Part shown: positions 12,982-22,690 of the stretch, in pieces
Position numbering within the stretch: the first letter of the stretch is position 1
Layout: each line of letters starts with the position of its first letter
DNA from: Olavius sp. associated proteobacterium Delta 1
GTDB taxonomy: Bacteria; Desulfobacterota; Desulfobacteria; Desulfobacterales; JAFDCJ01
Reading direction: 5' to 3'
Length of the DNA: 60,326 bases
NCBI GenBank assembly: GCA_902749685.1
Contig: CACVKW010000523.1
Location: 1-60,326, forward strand
Position numbers and translations under genes: made by a program
The notes under the pieces: generated by a model
The model's database searches: none
Told to the model about the DNA's origin: nothing
Seen by the model: the letters and a program-made list of their open reading frames with translations, nothing else

Positions 12982-13165
12982 TCACAAATTTCTTCTGAGA
13001 GCTAACATGGTGATATCATCAAACTGCTGGCCCTGTTGATAATCTGATAACAATGTTTTGATATCAAAGCATAGTTTATCCAAATTAAGATCTTTTTTCT
13101 TTTTAGCAAATCCCGTATTTTATCAAGACTGAACTCGCAGGATTTTTTTCAGGATTCATTGATTT
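12982..13165 (-). pseudogene. relic of a SpoIIE/PP2C-type phosphatase C-terminus
   Basis: Reading the minus strand into the TGA at 12982-12984 gives a C-terminus ending QQFDDITMLALRRNL, preceded by DIKTLLSDYQQGQ. This matches the closing 'DDIT-LLVLR' signature of SpoIIE/RsbU phosphatases. About 40 codons upstream the similarity continues in another frame (FSLDKIRDLLK), so the piece is both truncated and frameshifted. It is too short for routine gene calling. Confidence 0.5.
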
Positions 13166-13363
13166 TTTAAAAGCGCAATAAGAAAATATAGCAGGTGAAT
13201 ACAATTTCAACATTCAGCGTTTAAGATAATTGTAGCCACGTACTCTGACTCTTTAATCTTTTCGTATGAGACGCCCCAAGTCGATGTCTCCATTCCGATT
13301 TTAGCGGCTGCTTCGTTGGCCGGCGGCAGGACTGATTTAAAAATTATGGCAGAAAATGCTGCC
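13166..13363. other. intergenic, no recognised feature
   Basis: An AT-rich stretch (13166-13200) followed by a short frame with no recognisable protein. I see nothing supportable here. Confidence 0.4.
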
Positions 13364-13915
13364 CTATGCCGGTTTGCTGCCGGAGTATTCATCAGCATTC
13401 AGCGCATAAGATGGATGATCAAGGCCGGTCGGTGGATAATACTCAGCGTGGGTGTAATGAAAACCTAGTTGGTTTAAAAGATGCTGCGAGATCTCATTTT
13501 TAGGATTGTGGCCGGCGAAAAGACCATTCACCTTAAGCCTGTTAAATGCATATCCTATGACAGCAACGGCTGCCTCACGGGCATAACCACGCCGCCAGAG
13601 ATTTGAACGGATGTGAAAACCGATCTCAAAAATACCCCCGGATAGGTCATACGGCCTGAGACCGCAACAGCCGACATGCCCATTTGTCTCTAAACGAAAT
13701 ATCGGCCAGTACTGGACGCCGTATTGCTTATCGATCCGTATTTCTTTAGCAAGTCGCTCTTGAACCTCATCCCGGGACCATTGACCACGCGCATCAAAAA
13801 ACTTGGTGACCTCATGATCTCCCCAGAGTTCTATGGCAATCACCAGATCGTCTTCACACCAATGACGGAATCCCAGACGGTTCGACTTTAGAAAGTATTT
13901 TTCACCTTTGCGCAT
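13364..13915 (-). CDS. GNAT acetyltransferase (RimJ/RimL-like)
   Basis: A 183-aa protein with the RimL-type GNAT fold: an N-terminal substrate strand 'SNRLGFRHWCEDD', 'IGFHIRSNLWRRGYAREAAVAVIGYAF' (strand 4, acetyl-CoA loop and helix 3) and 'HNPKNEISQHLLNQLGF'. It probably acetylates a protein N-terminus or a small amine; the substrate is unknown. I use the ATG at 13915, preceded by caagg, not the TTG 21 bases upstream. It is a single gene between a decayed region and the broken AsmA gene. Confidence 0.8.
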   Translation of the reverse strand: MRKGEKYFLKSNRLGFRHWCEDDLVIAIELWGDHEVTKFFDARGQWSRDEVQERLAKEIRIDKQYGVQYWPIFRLETNGHVGCCGLRPYDLSGGIFEIGFHIRSNLWRRGYAREAAVAVIGYAFNRLKVNGLFAGHNPKNEISQHLLNQLGFHYTHAEYYPPTGLDHPSYALNADEYSGSKPA

Positions 13916-13939
13916 GCAATCGCCTTGACCAATCAACGC

Positions 13940-15414
13940 TTATTTAGTTTTCAACAGTGCCTCTGTCAGACAGGGGCTGTTTTCATCCTTATCATCCCGA
14001 ATCAATGACCACAGGATTCCCAGGGCACGCGCCGGTAGCGCAATTATCGGAACCGCCAGCTGGCCGGCTAAAATGGCCGCCTCATTGGCCGGTATTTTTT
14101 TTACGGAAGGATTAACCAGCTGTCCTTCAATCCGAACCGGCGAGCTGCGTCTAAACAGCCTGCGCTTGGATTCCGGTTTAATGACAATGTCTAGGCTTTC
14201 AGAGGCCAGATCGATTGACCCGAAACCCCGGGCGTGGAGGCCGGGGGTGTCCAGGTAAAGGATTTGAATGGTGCCGACCCCTTTTTCAAAATCCAGCCGG
14301 CCGGCCATGCAGTTTAAGTCTGTGAAAGATTTTTGTGCCGGGGCCGTCGAAAAAGGCTTCCTTGTGCTGGATAACCGAAGCGACACTACCTGTGGCACGC
14401 AACTTAAAAATTTTGCCATCACCGGCAACGAACTTCACATCATCAACGCCGTATGTGCCGTTACGGTCGGTTTCGCGCCAGGTCCATATCCGATAGCGCC
14501 TCGCCGTCTTCGTGCGAAATCCATCCAATCCGGCCGCGCGTTTCTACCCGCACCGGGCCGGAACCACCTCTTATAATGACCATATCCTCAAGTGCCAGAT
14601 GTTCAACCGGGCCGGTCAGCCTTCCTCTGGCATCAACAGAGCCTATCTCCGGGATCGCATCGATGAGCAGCGGTCGGATGGATTCGGTGCGGGGTGACGT
14701 CAGGTGCAAGTTGAGATCCACTTCCTGCACTGAAAGGTCCTCGCTGATATTGCCCAGGCGCAGCCAGCCCCCGGTTTCGAGGTCGATACCTTTATTGTTG
14801 ACCACCCGGGCAGTGATGTCCTCGATGCGGAAACCAGTCGGCACCTTGCGCAATGCCCCGTTAAATTTAAATTCCTCTAAAACCTTCCAGTCGTCGGGAA
14901 AAATCTTGTGGAGAAGATCTTCATTGCGACACAGCACGGAAAGCAAAATGTCCGTGCCATCACCGTCGCGCAAATTGGTGATCGCACCCTCGGCTGAAAT
15001 TTCAACCGACGGATCACCGGAAATTGACAGTTTGAGATTGGAAACTCGGGGGGCTGCCAGACCACCGGAAAGCCTGGCTTTAAAATTCAAATGCCCCGGG
15101 GACGGGGATTCCACCTGAAACATTTTCAGCAATTTCGTCAGATCCTGCCCATCAGCCGCCAACTGCAGATTCAGGCCTTCGATGTTTTCGTAATCCGCAA
15201 CCGTTCCGGAAACCGACAGGTTAACCGAAAAACGGCCTTCGACAATCATCCGATAGCCGGTAACACGCTCCACTCCCCAGACAGCCAGCTTGCGGTAGTC
15301 CTCATCGTCGCAAACGATTAACGTGACGGTGACAGATATTAGGCCGAGCATGACAACCGTGCCGAAAAATATAAGAATATATTTAGTCCAGCGCTTGACG
15401 GAACTCGTTTTCAA
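13940..15414 (-). pseudogene. AsmA-like membrane-anchored protein, two frameshifts
   Basis: The first frame (15414 to about 14465) encodes an N-terminal TM anchor (residues 12-33) followed by AsmA-type repeats. It stops at 14461, after which similarity continues in a second frame (NGTYGVDDVKFVAGDGKIF, around 14330-14460) and then in a third (DLNCMAGRLDFEKGVG...GSIDLASESLDIVIKP, to 13940). That last piece is the usual AsmA C-terminal barrel signature. Put together the product would be about 485 aa, a normal size for small AsmA-family proteins, which help move lipids to the outer membrane. The breaks are either real mutations or sequencing indels. Confidence 0.7.
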
Positions 15415-15623
15415 TCACACTTTCCTTCCGGATGATTATTTCATTTAATTTTGCATTCAACCATAATTTAGCTGAAAATCATATTAGATCAATTGCGATT
15501 TCTTTGCAATTCATGAAAAAATCAGTTTTATTAAGAACACACAAGATCTGGTAAGTGGATAAATTGAGGGGCGGGGAGTTTTGGCCCGAAACCCTTGAAT
15601 AGATTAATTAAGGAGGCATCAAA

Positions 15624-16640
15624 ATGAAAGCTTTCACCTATGACGACATTCTCATGGTCCCATCGTACAGCCACTGGGAATCGCGTAAAGTTGTGGACAT
15701 CTCCATGCGATGCAAAACGGGTAAGCTGTCCCTTGATTTGCCGGTGATGACGGCGAACATGGACACCATCACCGAAGCAGAGATGGCAAATTTTATCGGA
15801 TCCAAAGGCGGCATCGGTGTACTGCATCGCTATATGCCCCTCGAAGACAATGTCAGTATGTTTAAAGACTGTAAATATCCGGTGTTCGCATCTATCGGCT
15901 GCGCCGAAAAGGATCTCCAACGGGCCGAAGCTTTGCGAGACGCTGGCGCTGATTTGTTTTGTGTGGATGTTGCCCATGCCCACGCCAAGTATGTTGGGCG
16001 CACCCTTAAACATATTCGCGAAATGATCGGTGACAGCGCCTGTATCATGGCCGGGAATGTGGCCACCTATGCCGGCGCCGACTATCTGGCTTCCTGCAGT
16101 GCCGATATCGTCAAGGTCGGTATCGGCGGTGGGTCCGTCTGTACCACCAGGATCAAAACCGGCTTCGGGGTTCCCAATCTGACGGCCATCAAAAATTGCT
16201 CCCGCGTGGATCGCTCGGTCGTCGCTGACGGCGGCATCCGGTATGCCGGCGATATTGTCAAGGCCCTGGCCTTTGGTGCGGATTTTGTAATGGTGGGCAG
16301 TATGCTGGCCGGCACCCGGCCGACGCCTGGTCCGGTAATCAGCAAAAAGGGCCATGACGGAGAGGATATAAAAGTTAAAACCTATCGCGGCATGGCCAGC
16401 AGCGACGTTCAAAAAGAATACCACGGCGGCATCGCCGAGTGGAAAACTGCGGAAGGTGTTGCAACTGAAGTCGCCTACCGCGAAGACGAAAATGAGATCA
16501 TGGCGAACATCATCGGCGGATTGCGCTCCGGGCTGACCTATGGCGGGGCAGCGACTATTAGAGAATTGCAGCGGAAACTGGATTACATTGAAATTACACC
16601 GGCCGGTCGAATGGAAAGTATGCCGCACAGAACCTTTTAG
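15624..16640 (+). CDS. guaC: GMP reductase (IMPDH/GMPR family)
   Basis: A 338-aa TIM-barrel enzyme expected to convert GMP to IMP with NADPH. The catalytic Cys173 lies in [16 protein letters not shown]; the TTRxKTG form after the Cys is typical of GMP reductase rather than IMP dehydrogenase. The CBS insert of IMP dehydrogenases is absent. The purine-phosphate loops ([29 protein letters not shown]) are present. The start follows a strong aaggagg. The gene stands alone, upstream of a crotonase relic. Confidence 0.8.
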   Translation: MKAFTYDDILMVPSYSHWESRKVVDISMRCKTGKLSLDLPVMTANMDTITEAEMANFIGSKGGIGVLHRYMPLEDNVSMFKDCKYPVFASIGCAEKDLQRAEALRDAGADLFCVDVAHAHAKYVGRTLKHIREMIGDSACIMAGNVATYAGADYLASCSADIVKVGIGGGSVCTTRIKTGFGVPNLTAIKNCSRVDRSVVADGGIRYAGDIVKALAFGADFVMVGSMLAGTRPTPGPVISKKGHDGEDIKVKTYRGMASSDVQKEYHGGIAEWKTAEGVATEVAYREDENEIMANIIGGLRSGLTYGGAATIRELQRKLDYIEITPAGRMESMPHRTF

Positions 16641-16736
16641 CCAGATACCGAAAAACTCGAGTCGGACTTAATGCAGGACCATCACTTCACAAATTCAAAC
16701 CGCCCCGCGCCCGATACGGCATCGTCGCCGATCCCC

Positions 16737-16799
16737 CTACTTTTCTTGCCAGACAGGCTTGCGTTTTTCGAAAAACGACTGAACGCCCTCTTTGGTAGG
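16737..16799 (-). pseudogene. C-terminal relic of a crotonase-family enzyme
   Basis: On the minus strand, 20 codons ending in TAG at 16737 read PTKEGVQSFFEKRKPVWQEK, the standard C-terminus of enoyl-CoA hydratases (EG...F-EKR-P.W). Upstream the sequence runs into the end of the phosphatase gene and the rest is missing. It is a fossil of a lost gene. Confidence 0.55.
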
Positions 16800-16810
16800 C
16801 TTTCATCAGA

Positions 16811-17260
16811 TCAGGCCTTCCTTAACTTTTTTTGATATTTCCGCAATAATTTCCACTGGCAATAATTGGATGGATTGGCCCGGCTGACCTTTAATAATTT
16901 GGCGGCACCCTTCAGGTTCAACCCGTACTTAAGTAAATAGGCCGTAACAAACGTTCCGGTTCGCCCGATACCGAAGCGACAATGGACCAGAACTTTTTTC
17001 CCCTGATCGATGATCTCATCCACCCATTCAATGGCCTTCTCCATTTCTGCCATATCCGGTGCACCCTCATCGGCAATCGGCAGATAGTAAACTTCAAACC
17101 CCGAATCCAGCTGGATTTCATGCAGATCGCAATACTCTCCGCACAGGTTGACAATGGCATCGATGCCCTGCCATCTCATCTCAGCCAGGTCCTCATGGGA
17201 AAATGGCGCATGGCCGGCAGCCAGATGTTCGGTGATCCAGGTTAGCTCGTATTTTGACAT
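16811..17260 (-). CDS. dual-specificity protein phosphatase
   Basis: A 149-aa protein with the Cys-phosphatase signature HCRFGIGRTG (HCx5R) at about residue 92 and an upstream general-acid loop (PIADEGAPD). This is the compact DSP fold with no extra domains. It would dephosphorylate protein Ser/Thr/Tyr, or possibly another phospho-substrate. The start is the ATG at 17260. It sits between the crotonase relic and MITE-like copy 2. Confidence 0.85.
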   Translation of the reverse strand: MSKYELTWITEHLAAGHAPFSHEDLAEMRWQGIDAIVNLCGEYCDLHEIQLDSGFEVYYLPIADEGAPDMAEMEKAIEWVDEIIDQGKKVLVHCRFGIGRTGTFVTAYLLKYGLNLKGAAKLLKVSRANPSNYCQWKLLRKYQKKLRKA

Positions 17261-17275
17261 ATGATTTATTTATCT

Positions 17276-17548
17276 CAGGGATCGAGGAGTTCCCAGCGTA
17301 AGCCCATGATATTAGCGGAGTGGATGATCGCCACCGCAATCGGATGCTGTCTGAGACCATTAGGGATCGTTATGGATGAACAGCTTTGTACGGCGGCGTT
17401 TATTTAACATCCAATCCTGGCTTTGCCCATAATATTCCGTTTTCATTTTGACTACTGTTCATTCATTACGAACCCTTAGGGTCGAGTTCATGCGGTTTCG
17501 GTGGTGATTATCCACCCAGCGGATCGGCATGCAAAACGCCCCGACACC
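17276..17548. mobile_element. MITE-like long inverted-repeat element, copy 2
   Basis: About 270 bp. The right end reads gcaaaacgccccgacacc, whose complement matches the left end of copy 3 (ggtgtcgggaagttt). The arms pair imperfectly over about 100 bp (for example gtggatgatcgccaccg with cggtggtgattatccac). The 45-base core is identical to copy 1. It occupies the gap between the phosphatase and PEP-synthase-like genes. Confidence 0.75.
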
Positions 17549-17594
17549 TCATTTATCTAACACCGAAAATCGAGTCCACTATTCCATTGGCTAC

Positions 17595-20159
17595 TTAGGA
17601 TTCTACCGAAGCAAAGTGATATCTTCCATTCATAAAATCTTCCACAAATCCTGCAACCTGGGAATCCTCTTTGAGGTACATATCCATCAATCGGGTCGCC
17701 CCTAAAAGACGCCCGAGGAAGTCTAATTGTTGAAGCGTCGTTTCCGGGTTTGTGCCGGATAACCTGGCATCAACCAGATCACTGGTTTTATTAACCTCAA
17801 AATTAAGCTTCTGCAAGACCTGACTTAAAAATTCCGCCCTCAATGTTCTTTGATCAAAATCCGCTCCCCCGCCGGAAAATCGGAAAAGCACGTAATTATC
17901 CTGCGCCTCGGCGCAGCACAGGGCATCCACAATGACAAAATGATAGCCAAAGCGCAGGTTTAAATTCATATAGTCGTCCGACAGGACGGCATGACTGGCA
18001 AACATCGTCGCCTTGGGGCTGATAATCCCGCCGCTCATAACGATTTTGTCATGTTCGGCCCAGTCAAAGTGAATCATCGAACCCCAATGAATATCCGGGT
18101 GACTCAGTCCCTTGAACAATGCCCTCATTGCAAGATTGGCAACATCATCGATGCCGATCTCTTTTTGATTTTCGCGCCTCGGTTTTACCCCACCGCCAAC
18201 ATCGAGAACAATAAATTGCATCGGGATGCTGGATTGAAGCTTTTTGGCACCGCCGATTTTACGCAGGCGCTTGTCGGAAATATGAAACATTTCCTGGACG
18301 GCCTTTTCATGGCAAAACCGGATAATGTCGTGCAAGGACCGGCACCCCTGGGGCACAAAAGACTCGGATTCCGGGTCAACAAGTTCCAGTGTGGCAACGA
18401 AACTCATGATATAGTTCAATTTACGCATAAAGGGGCTGTCGATGATCAGATTTATGCGGGCGCAGGGGCTTTCTACCATGGGCTTAACAATGCCCTGGTA
18501 GACGGTCCGGTCATCGGCATGGACCGTAACTTCTTCTCCCTGCGGCAAACTGGCAAAACCGGTTTGGGTGTTGACCAGGGTCGGAACACCGAATTCGCGG
18601 GCCACAGATGAAAAATGACCGGCAATACTCCCGCTGTCCGTTACCACGGCGTTAAGCCTGTTCAGCACCTTAACATAGCGCGGGGAGGCATTTCTGGCCA
18701 CCAGTACGGCACCCTGGGGAACGGCCTCAAGATCGGACTCATGATTTAATTTGTAAACTTTCCCGGCGCCGATTCCGGGCGCGGCCCGCTCCCCCCCGGA
18801 GAAAAGCAGGTGCGTGTCGACGTCCTCAAAATTGCACTCGACAACTTCCACCGGCTGGATTTCAGCGGTCTTCAACGGTCTGGATTGCAGAATGTAAATA
18901 TCGCCGGATTTATCCATGCACCACTCGATATCCTGCGGTTCCTGGAAATAAGACTCCAGCTTCACCCCTGATTCGGCCAGTTGCCGGGCGGAACCGTCAT
19001 CTAGTGATATTTTCGCTTTTTGGTTGTCTTCAAGCGGAATCAGTTCGGTTTTATTTTCTTGCGAATAGACCATCTGCTGCGATTGGGTCCCAGCCTTTTT
19101 TGCCACAATTGTTGACTTTCCTTCTTTGGTTGCGGTGAGTATATCGGCAGCGGTTGCGCCGCTCACCAGCAATTCACCCAGGCCCCGGATCGAATGAATT
19201 TTTAAATGGCCGGATGCCGGATCATCAAGGTCCCGGGTGTAGATGATACCGCTGGTTTTTGCATCAATCATCTGCAGCACCAGGACCGCCATAGGGGTTT
19301 CAGCATCTGACAGTCCGTAATTGACGCGGTAAAAAATAGCCCGGGGGGAGTATTTGCTGACAATAACTTTTTTATAGGCCTCAAGCATATTTTCAGCCGT
19401 CACATTTAAAACGGTTAAATACTGACCGGCAAACGAGGTCCGCGAATCCTCCGCCACCGCGCTGCTGCGGACAGCGAACCTCGGTTTTTCTGAAACGGTG
19501 GACATAAACGCTTGAAGCGCTGCTGAAATTGCCGTTGCAACCGCCGACGGGACTGGGGCTGCCAGCACCATTTCTGAGATGTCCCGCGATATCTTATCCA
19601 GCGAAGCGACAGATTTGATATCGAGTTTGGACAGTCGGTCCTCAATCGGTTTACGTAAATCGTGGGTCTCAATAAAATGGTGGTAGGCATGGGTCGTAAT
19701 CACAAACCCATCCGGAGTGGCATATTGCAGACCTCTTTTAATCGCAGCCAGATTATAGGCTTTGCCGCCAACCAGGTCCTGGCTGTCGGCACGGACTTCA
19801 CCCAAAGGGGTTGCGTAAGGAGGCGAAGCGTCAAACACTTTGGACGCCAGAATAAATTTTAAATAACCATCTATTTTTCTGAAAAATTCCCCAAGATCGG
19901 AATAACGGGATGGGCAAACCCTGGCAAGATCTTCGACAATATTGCCAACACGCCCGGACAGCTCCTCACAAATAGCTTCGATGACGCTATAGTCCACTCT
20001 GCGCTGGTGATAGTATATTTCCTCCAGTTGGGCGATCAACTCATGCGCGCGTTTATCATGGGCCAGCAGGGACTTGAACGCATCATATTTTTCACGCAGC
20101 ACGGCTCCCGGTGAAAACACCTGATAGGTCCAGTATTTAAACAAGTTCTTGATCAGCAT
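17595..20159 (-). CDS. PEP-synthase-like ATP-grasp/phosphohistidine protein with unusual C-terminus
   Basis: An 854-aa protein. An N-terminal helical region (1-110) is followed by the PPDK_N ATP-grasp domain (DLVGGKAYNLAAIKRG...PDGFVITTHAY, RSSAVAEDSRTSFAGQ, DIEWCMDKSGDIYILQSRP; about 130-430). Next is the swivelling phosphohistidine domain (ARNASPRYVKVLNRLNAVVT...GHFSSVAREFGVPTLV, about 490-560), with the catalytic His retained. The final 270 residues do not show the PEP-binding TIM barrel of true PEP synthase. It may therefore phosphorylate a different acceptor, as rifampin phosphotransferase does, or be a family-specific variant. Acceptor unknown. Confidence 0.75.
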   Translation of the reverse strand: MLIKNLFKYWTYQVFSPGAVLREKYDAFKSLLAHDKRAHELIAQLEEIYYHQRRVDYSVIEAICEELSGRVGNIVEDLARVCPSRYSDLGEFFRKIDGYLKFILASKVFDASPPYATPLGEVRADSQDLVGGKAYNLAAIKRGLQYATPDGFVITTHAYHHFIETHDLRKPIEDRLSKLDIKSVASLDKISRDISEMVLAAPVPSAVATAISAALQAFMSTVSEKPRFAVRSSAVAEDSRTSFAGQYLTVLNVTAENMLEAYKKVIVSKYSPRAIFYRVNYGLSDAETPMAVLVLQMIDAKTSGIIYTRDLDDPASGHLKIHSIRGLGELLVSGATAADILTATKEGKSTIVAKKAGTQSQQMVYSQENKTELIPLEDNQKAKISLDDGSARQLAESGVKLESYFQEPQDIEWCMDKSGDIYILQSRPLKTAEIQPVEVVECNFEDVDTHLLFSGGERAAPGIGAGKVYKLNHESDLEAVPQGAVLVARNASPRYVKVLNRLNAVVTDSGSIAGHFSSVAREFGVPTLVNTQTGFASLPQGEEVTVHADDRTVYQGIVKPMVESPCARINLIIDSPFMRKLNYIMSFVATLELVDPESESFVPQGCRSLHDIIRFCHEKAVQEMFHISDKRLRKIGGAKKLQSSIPMQFIVLDVGGGVKPRRENQKEIGIDDVANLAMRALFKGLSHPDIHWGSMIHFDWAEHDKIVMSGGIISPKATMFASHAVLSDDYMNLNLRFGYHFVIVDALCCAEAQDNYVLFRFSGGGADFDQRTLRAEFLSQVLQKLNFEVNKTSDLVDARLSGTNPETTLQQLDFLGRLLGATRLMDMYLKEDSQVAGFVEDFMNGRYHFASVES

Positions 20160-20392
20160 GAGAAAACTCCGGTTTGATTTTTCGAACGGGATTGGGTTCT
20201 CCTACAATATAATGAAGATCCACCTGAATTAAACCCCTGCTGCCATATTGCTTGTCGCTAAGGCTTAAAATTTCTCAGTATATTTTTTAATGATGCCTTC
20301 CTGCCATGATCTGCGCTTTTTTCTTTAGAATGCCTATAAAAATGCCGATACATATTAATTAAGGAACACAGAGACGCCCGAAATTTATTTAA

Positions 20393-22063
20393 ATGAAAAG
20401 CAAAGCAACACATACTGTTTTTATCCTGATCGGAATCGTTTGCATCGGCCGCTTTTCTGTTGCCGAGGGCTGTTCCCAACTTGAAGCAAGGCGCAAATTG
20501 CCGGATATTCCGATCCAGCGCGCGCTCTTGCAGTATCGCAATGGAATCGAGACGCTGATCATTGAATCGGCGGCTGATGACACAAAAAGTAACAATGGCT
20601 GGATAATTCCACTGCCAAACCAACCGATAGAAGTCACTAAAATTTCTCCCGGACTTTTAAAAACGATTTCCTTACAGATGCAACCGGTCGTTCAAAATAA
20701 GAAACTGTTTAATGACGCTTCGGAAATTTCAAGCGCTACGATAAATATCATTATAATTTTATTAATTTGCCTTATTTTCATGCGCTGGGGCGTAAAAGGC
20801 GGTATTTTGCCGGCTTCATTATATATCCTGTTTGTCATTTGGTATCCCAATTATATGGCCCATCATCAGAAAGCTGGTGGGACATTGGCCGGATCGTCAC
20901 TCACTGCCGATCCGAAGGTTAAGGAAAAAAGCAGAAAAATTACTGGAAATTACGAAATATCCATTCTCCAGCCGCAGGATAGTTCCGAATTAAATTCCTG
21001 GCTTAATCGGAATGGCCTCAGCAAAATCCAGCCGGAGACGGCCAAACTTATCGATAGTTTCATCGCCCGGCATTGGTGTTTTGCGGTCGCAAAACGCAAT
21101 ACGAATTCCAATGACGGGATGACCACCCAGGCGCTAATGCTGCAATTTGAAACCGACCGAGCCGTCTACCCCATGCGACTATCGGCTCCTAACGGATCCA
21201 GCTTTTTTCTGGAGTTGTTTGTGGTCAGCGAGCAGGAAGCAGTTCCAATTAACTACAGGATTAAGAAAGAATACTGTAACTTTTTCGATTTTAAGAAGAT
21301 AGCCGACTCCGGTTTTTCCTCGGATTCGGTTGATCGAAAGGGATTCATACCCAGAACGGTTTTTGTCCGCGACCGGGAAATCGCTCATTCTGATGCTTCG
21401 AAGGTAATGTGGGATGGATGTGTGGTAACAAAATTTGCCGCCCCGGTTCCAATCCGCGCAGAGCGGGTGGATATTGTTTTTAAATTTAAAAAGGCCGCCC
21501 CCTACCGGAAGCAGTTCATTTCATCCAAAGCCAAATTTGATAAAGCCTACTCCGACACATTGGCGGTTGCTGCAGTCGGTGCAATTATTCTGACAATTTT
21601 CTACCGGATATTCAGAAATCGTTGGCATACAATCACCATCCCGAAGAATTTCTTACTGCTCGCGCTGGCGAGTGCCGCAGTATTTGTATACACCTGCATA
21701 ACGCTTGGCGAAACAACTCAAATTTATACGGAGGAAATAAACTTTGACCGGGATTCCTCTCTTCCTGTTCAGTTGTTATTACAGTTTTCGTCGTATCCGG
21801 CAGGGCCGATATCAAATGGTCAACAATTAATTGAGTTTTTTAACCAGAATGGTATCGACAACACCATTACAAATGAGCCGATAATTCTTGAAGATTCACC
21901 GGGCAATTATATCTGGCAACAATCCGGCGATGATGTCACCGTTAAATATTGTCACAGAAACGGATTGCTCGAATTTTTGCCAATAGATTTACCGTCAATA
22001 TCAACCACCCGCAGTGAATATAACGTGACTCAAGCGGGCGAAACATATCTACTGCCTCAATGA
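20393..22063 (+). CDS. DUF2330-like secreted/membrane protein
   Basis: A 556-aa protein with an N-terminal signal segment (residues 8-25), an exported region with 'NGIETLIIESAADD...GWIIPLPNQPIEV' that resembles DUF2330 proteins, TM helices at about 112-132 and 136-152, a second soluble part, and TM segments near 395-412 and 420-440. The resemblance rests on a short pattern, so the family call is tentative. Function unknown. Its 3' end overlaps the convergent SCP2-like gene by 7 bases. Confidence 0.6.
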   Translation: MKSKATHTVFILIGIVCIGRFSVAEGCSQLEARRKLPDIPIQRALLQYRNGIETLIIESAADDTKSNNGWIIPLPNQPIEVTKISPGLLKTISLQMQPVVQNKKLFNDASEISSATINIIIILLICLIFMRWGVKGGILPASLYILFVIWYPNYMAHHQKAGGTLAGSSLTADPKVKEKSRKITGNYEISILQPQDSSELNSWLNRNGLSKIQPETAKLIDSFIARHWCFAVAKRNTNSNDGMTTQALMLQFETDRAVYPMRLSAPNGSSFFLELFVVSEQEAVPINYRIKKEYCNFFDFKKIADSGFSSDSVDRKGFIPRTVFVRDREIAHSDASKVMWDGCVVTKFAAPVPIRAERVDIVFKFKKAAPYRKQFISSKAKFDKAYSDTLAVAAVGAIILTIFYRIFRNRWHTITIPKNFLLLALASAAVFVYTCITLGETTQIYTEEINFDRDSSLPVQLLLQFSSYPAGPISNGQQLIEFFNQNGIDNTITNEPIILEDSPGNYIWQQSGDDVTVKYCHRNGLLEFLPIDLPSISTTRSEYNVTQAGETYLLPQ

Positions 22064-22473
22064 ACCGACATGACCCTTGAAAACCTGATCAGGCTTGCGA
22101 AATGACGAATCATCCCGGTCACCCGCAGCCGTCCACTTCTCATGGCCTTAATTATTTCTCGACCGCTCTCATCAAAATAATACGGCAGGCCCCACTTGAT
22201 TTTTTGGTTGCTCAAATTCATAACAGTAGCGGCGTCAGCAGTGATATTTAACGCTGGTTGTCCCGCAATGCCCGGCTGAATGGTTAAGGTACAATTTGAG
22301 AATTCAAGCGTAAGTTTTATAGCCGCATCGGAGACTTCAAGTCCGATCACCATATCAAGCTTTTTGAAATCGTTCAGCTTATGTGGATGTTGCTCAATAT
22401 TTTGAACAATCAAATCCTGCAGCATGATCGCCAGGCCGATCTCCTTTGCACCATCCGCCAGATTTATTTTCAT
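22057..22473 (-). CDS. SCP2-like lipid-binding protein
   Basis: A 138-aa soluble protein with a sterol-carrier-protein-2-like pattern: an N-terminal helix, an antiparallel sheet ('MVIGLEVSDAAIKLTLEF', 'LNITADAATVMNLSNQKIKWGLPYY') and a C-terminal 'MRSGRLRVTGMIRH' close to the SCP2 consensus '-SGKLKVEGD'. SCP2 folds bind fatty acyl chains or other hydrophobic ligands. I chose the ATG at 22473, with agggcggg upstream, over the GTG 33 bases earlier. It is last in the glycyl-radical cluster, after the iron alcohol dehydrogenase, and similar in idea to the SCP2 protein at 24016. Confidence 0.65.
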   Translation of the reverse strand: MKINLADGAKEIGLAIMLQDLIVQNIEQHPHKLNDFKKLDMVIGLEVSDAAIKLTLEFSNCTLTIQPGIAGQPALNITADAATVMNLSNQKIKWGLPYYFDESGREIIKAMRSGRLRVTGMIRHFASLIRFSRVMSVH

Positions 22474-22580
22474 ACCCGCCCTTTTACATACCCGATGTTT
22501 AATCACAGACTCGATATGCGATCTATTACCTAAATCGAATAAAAATTCATTGACCCCTCAACTAAAACTGATTCTTTTCC

Positions 22581-22615
22581 CTTCTGCCTTTCACCTTGAG
22601 CCGTGCGCCGTGCGC
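22581..22615. repeat. heptad repeat tract
   Basis: Five period-7 units in the gap between the SCP2-like and iron-ADH genes: cttctgc, ctttcac, cttgagc and cgtgcgc twice. Confidence 0.6.
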
Positions 22616-22690
22616 CATTTCAAGAGCAGTAATATCTTCAGTCTTGCCAACGGTTTGTTTTATGACTGCAAATATTTGGTTTTACTTTTG

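Noticed and set aside
13207..13398. 63-aa minus-strand frame overlapping the GNAT 3' end
   Set aside because: No recognisable protein, overlaps a real gene, and its end resembles the GNAT tail by chance.
15531..16628. 365-aa frame antisense to GMP reductase
   Set aside because: Pure shadow of a well-supported enzyme; no independent signature.
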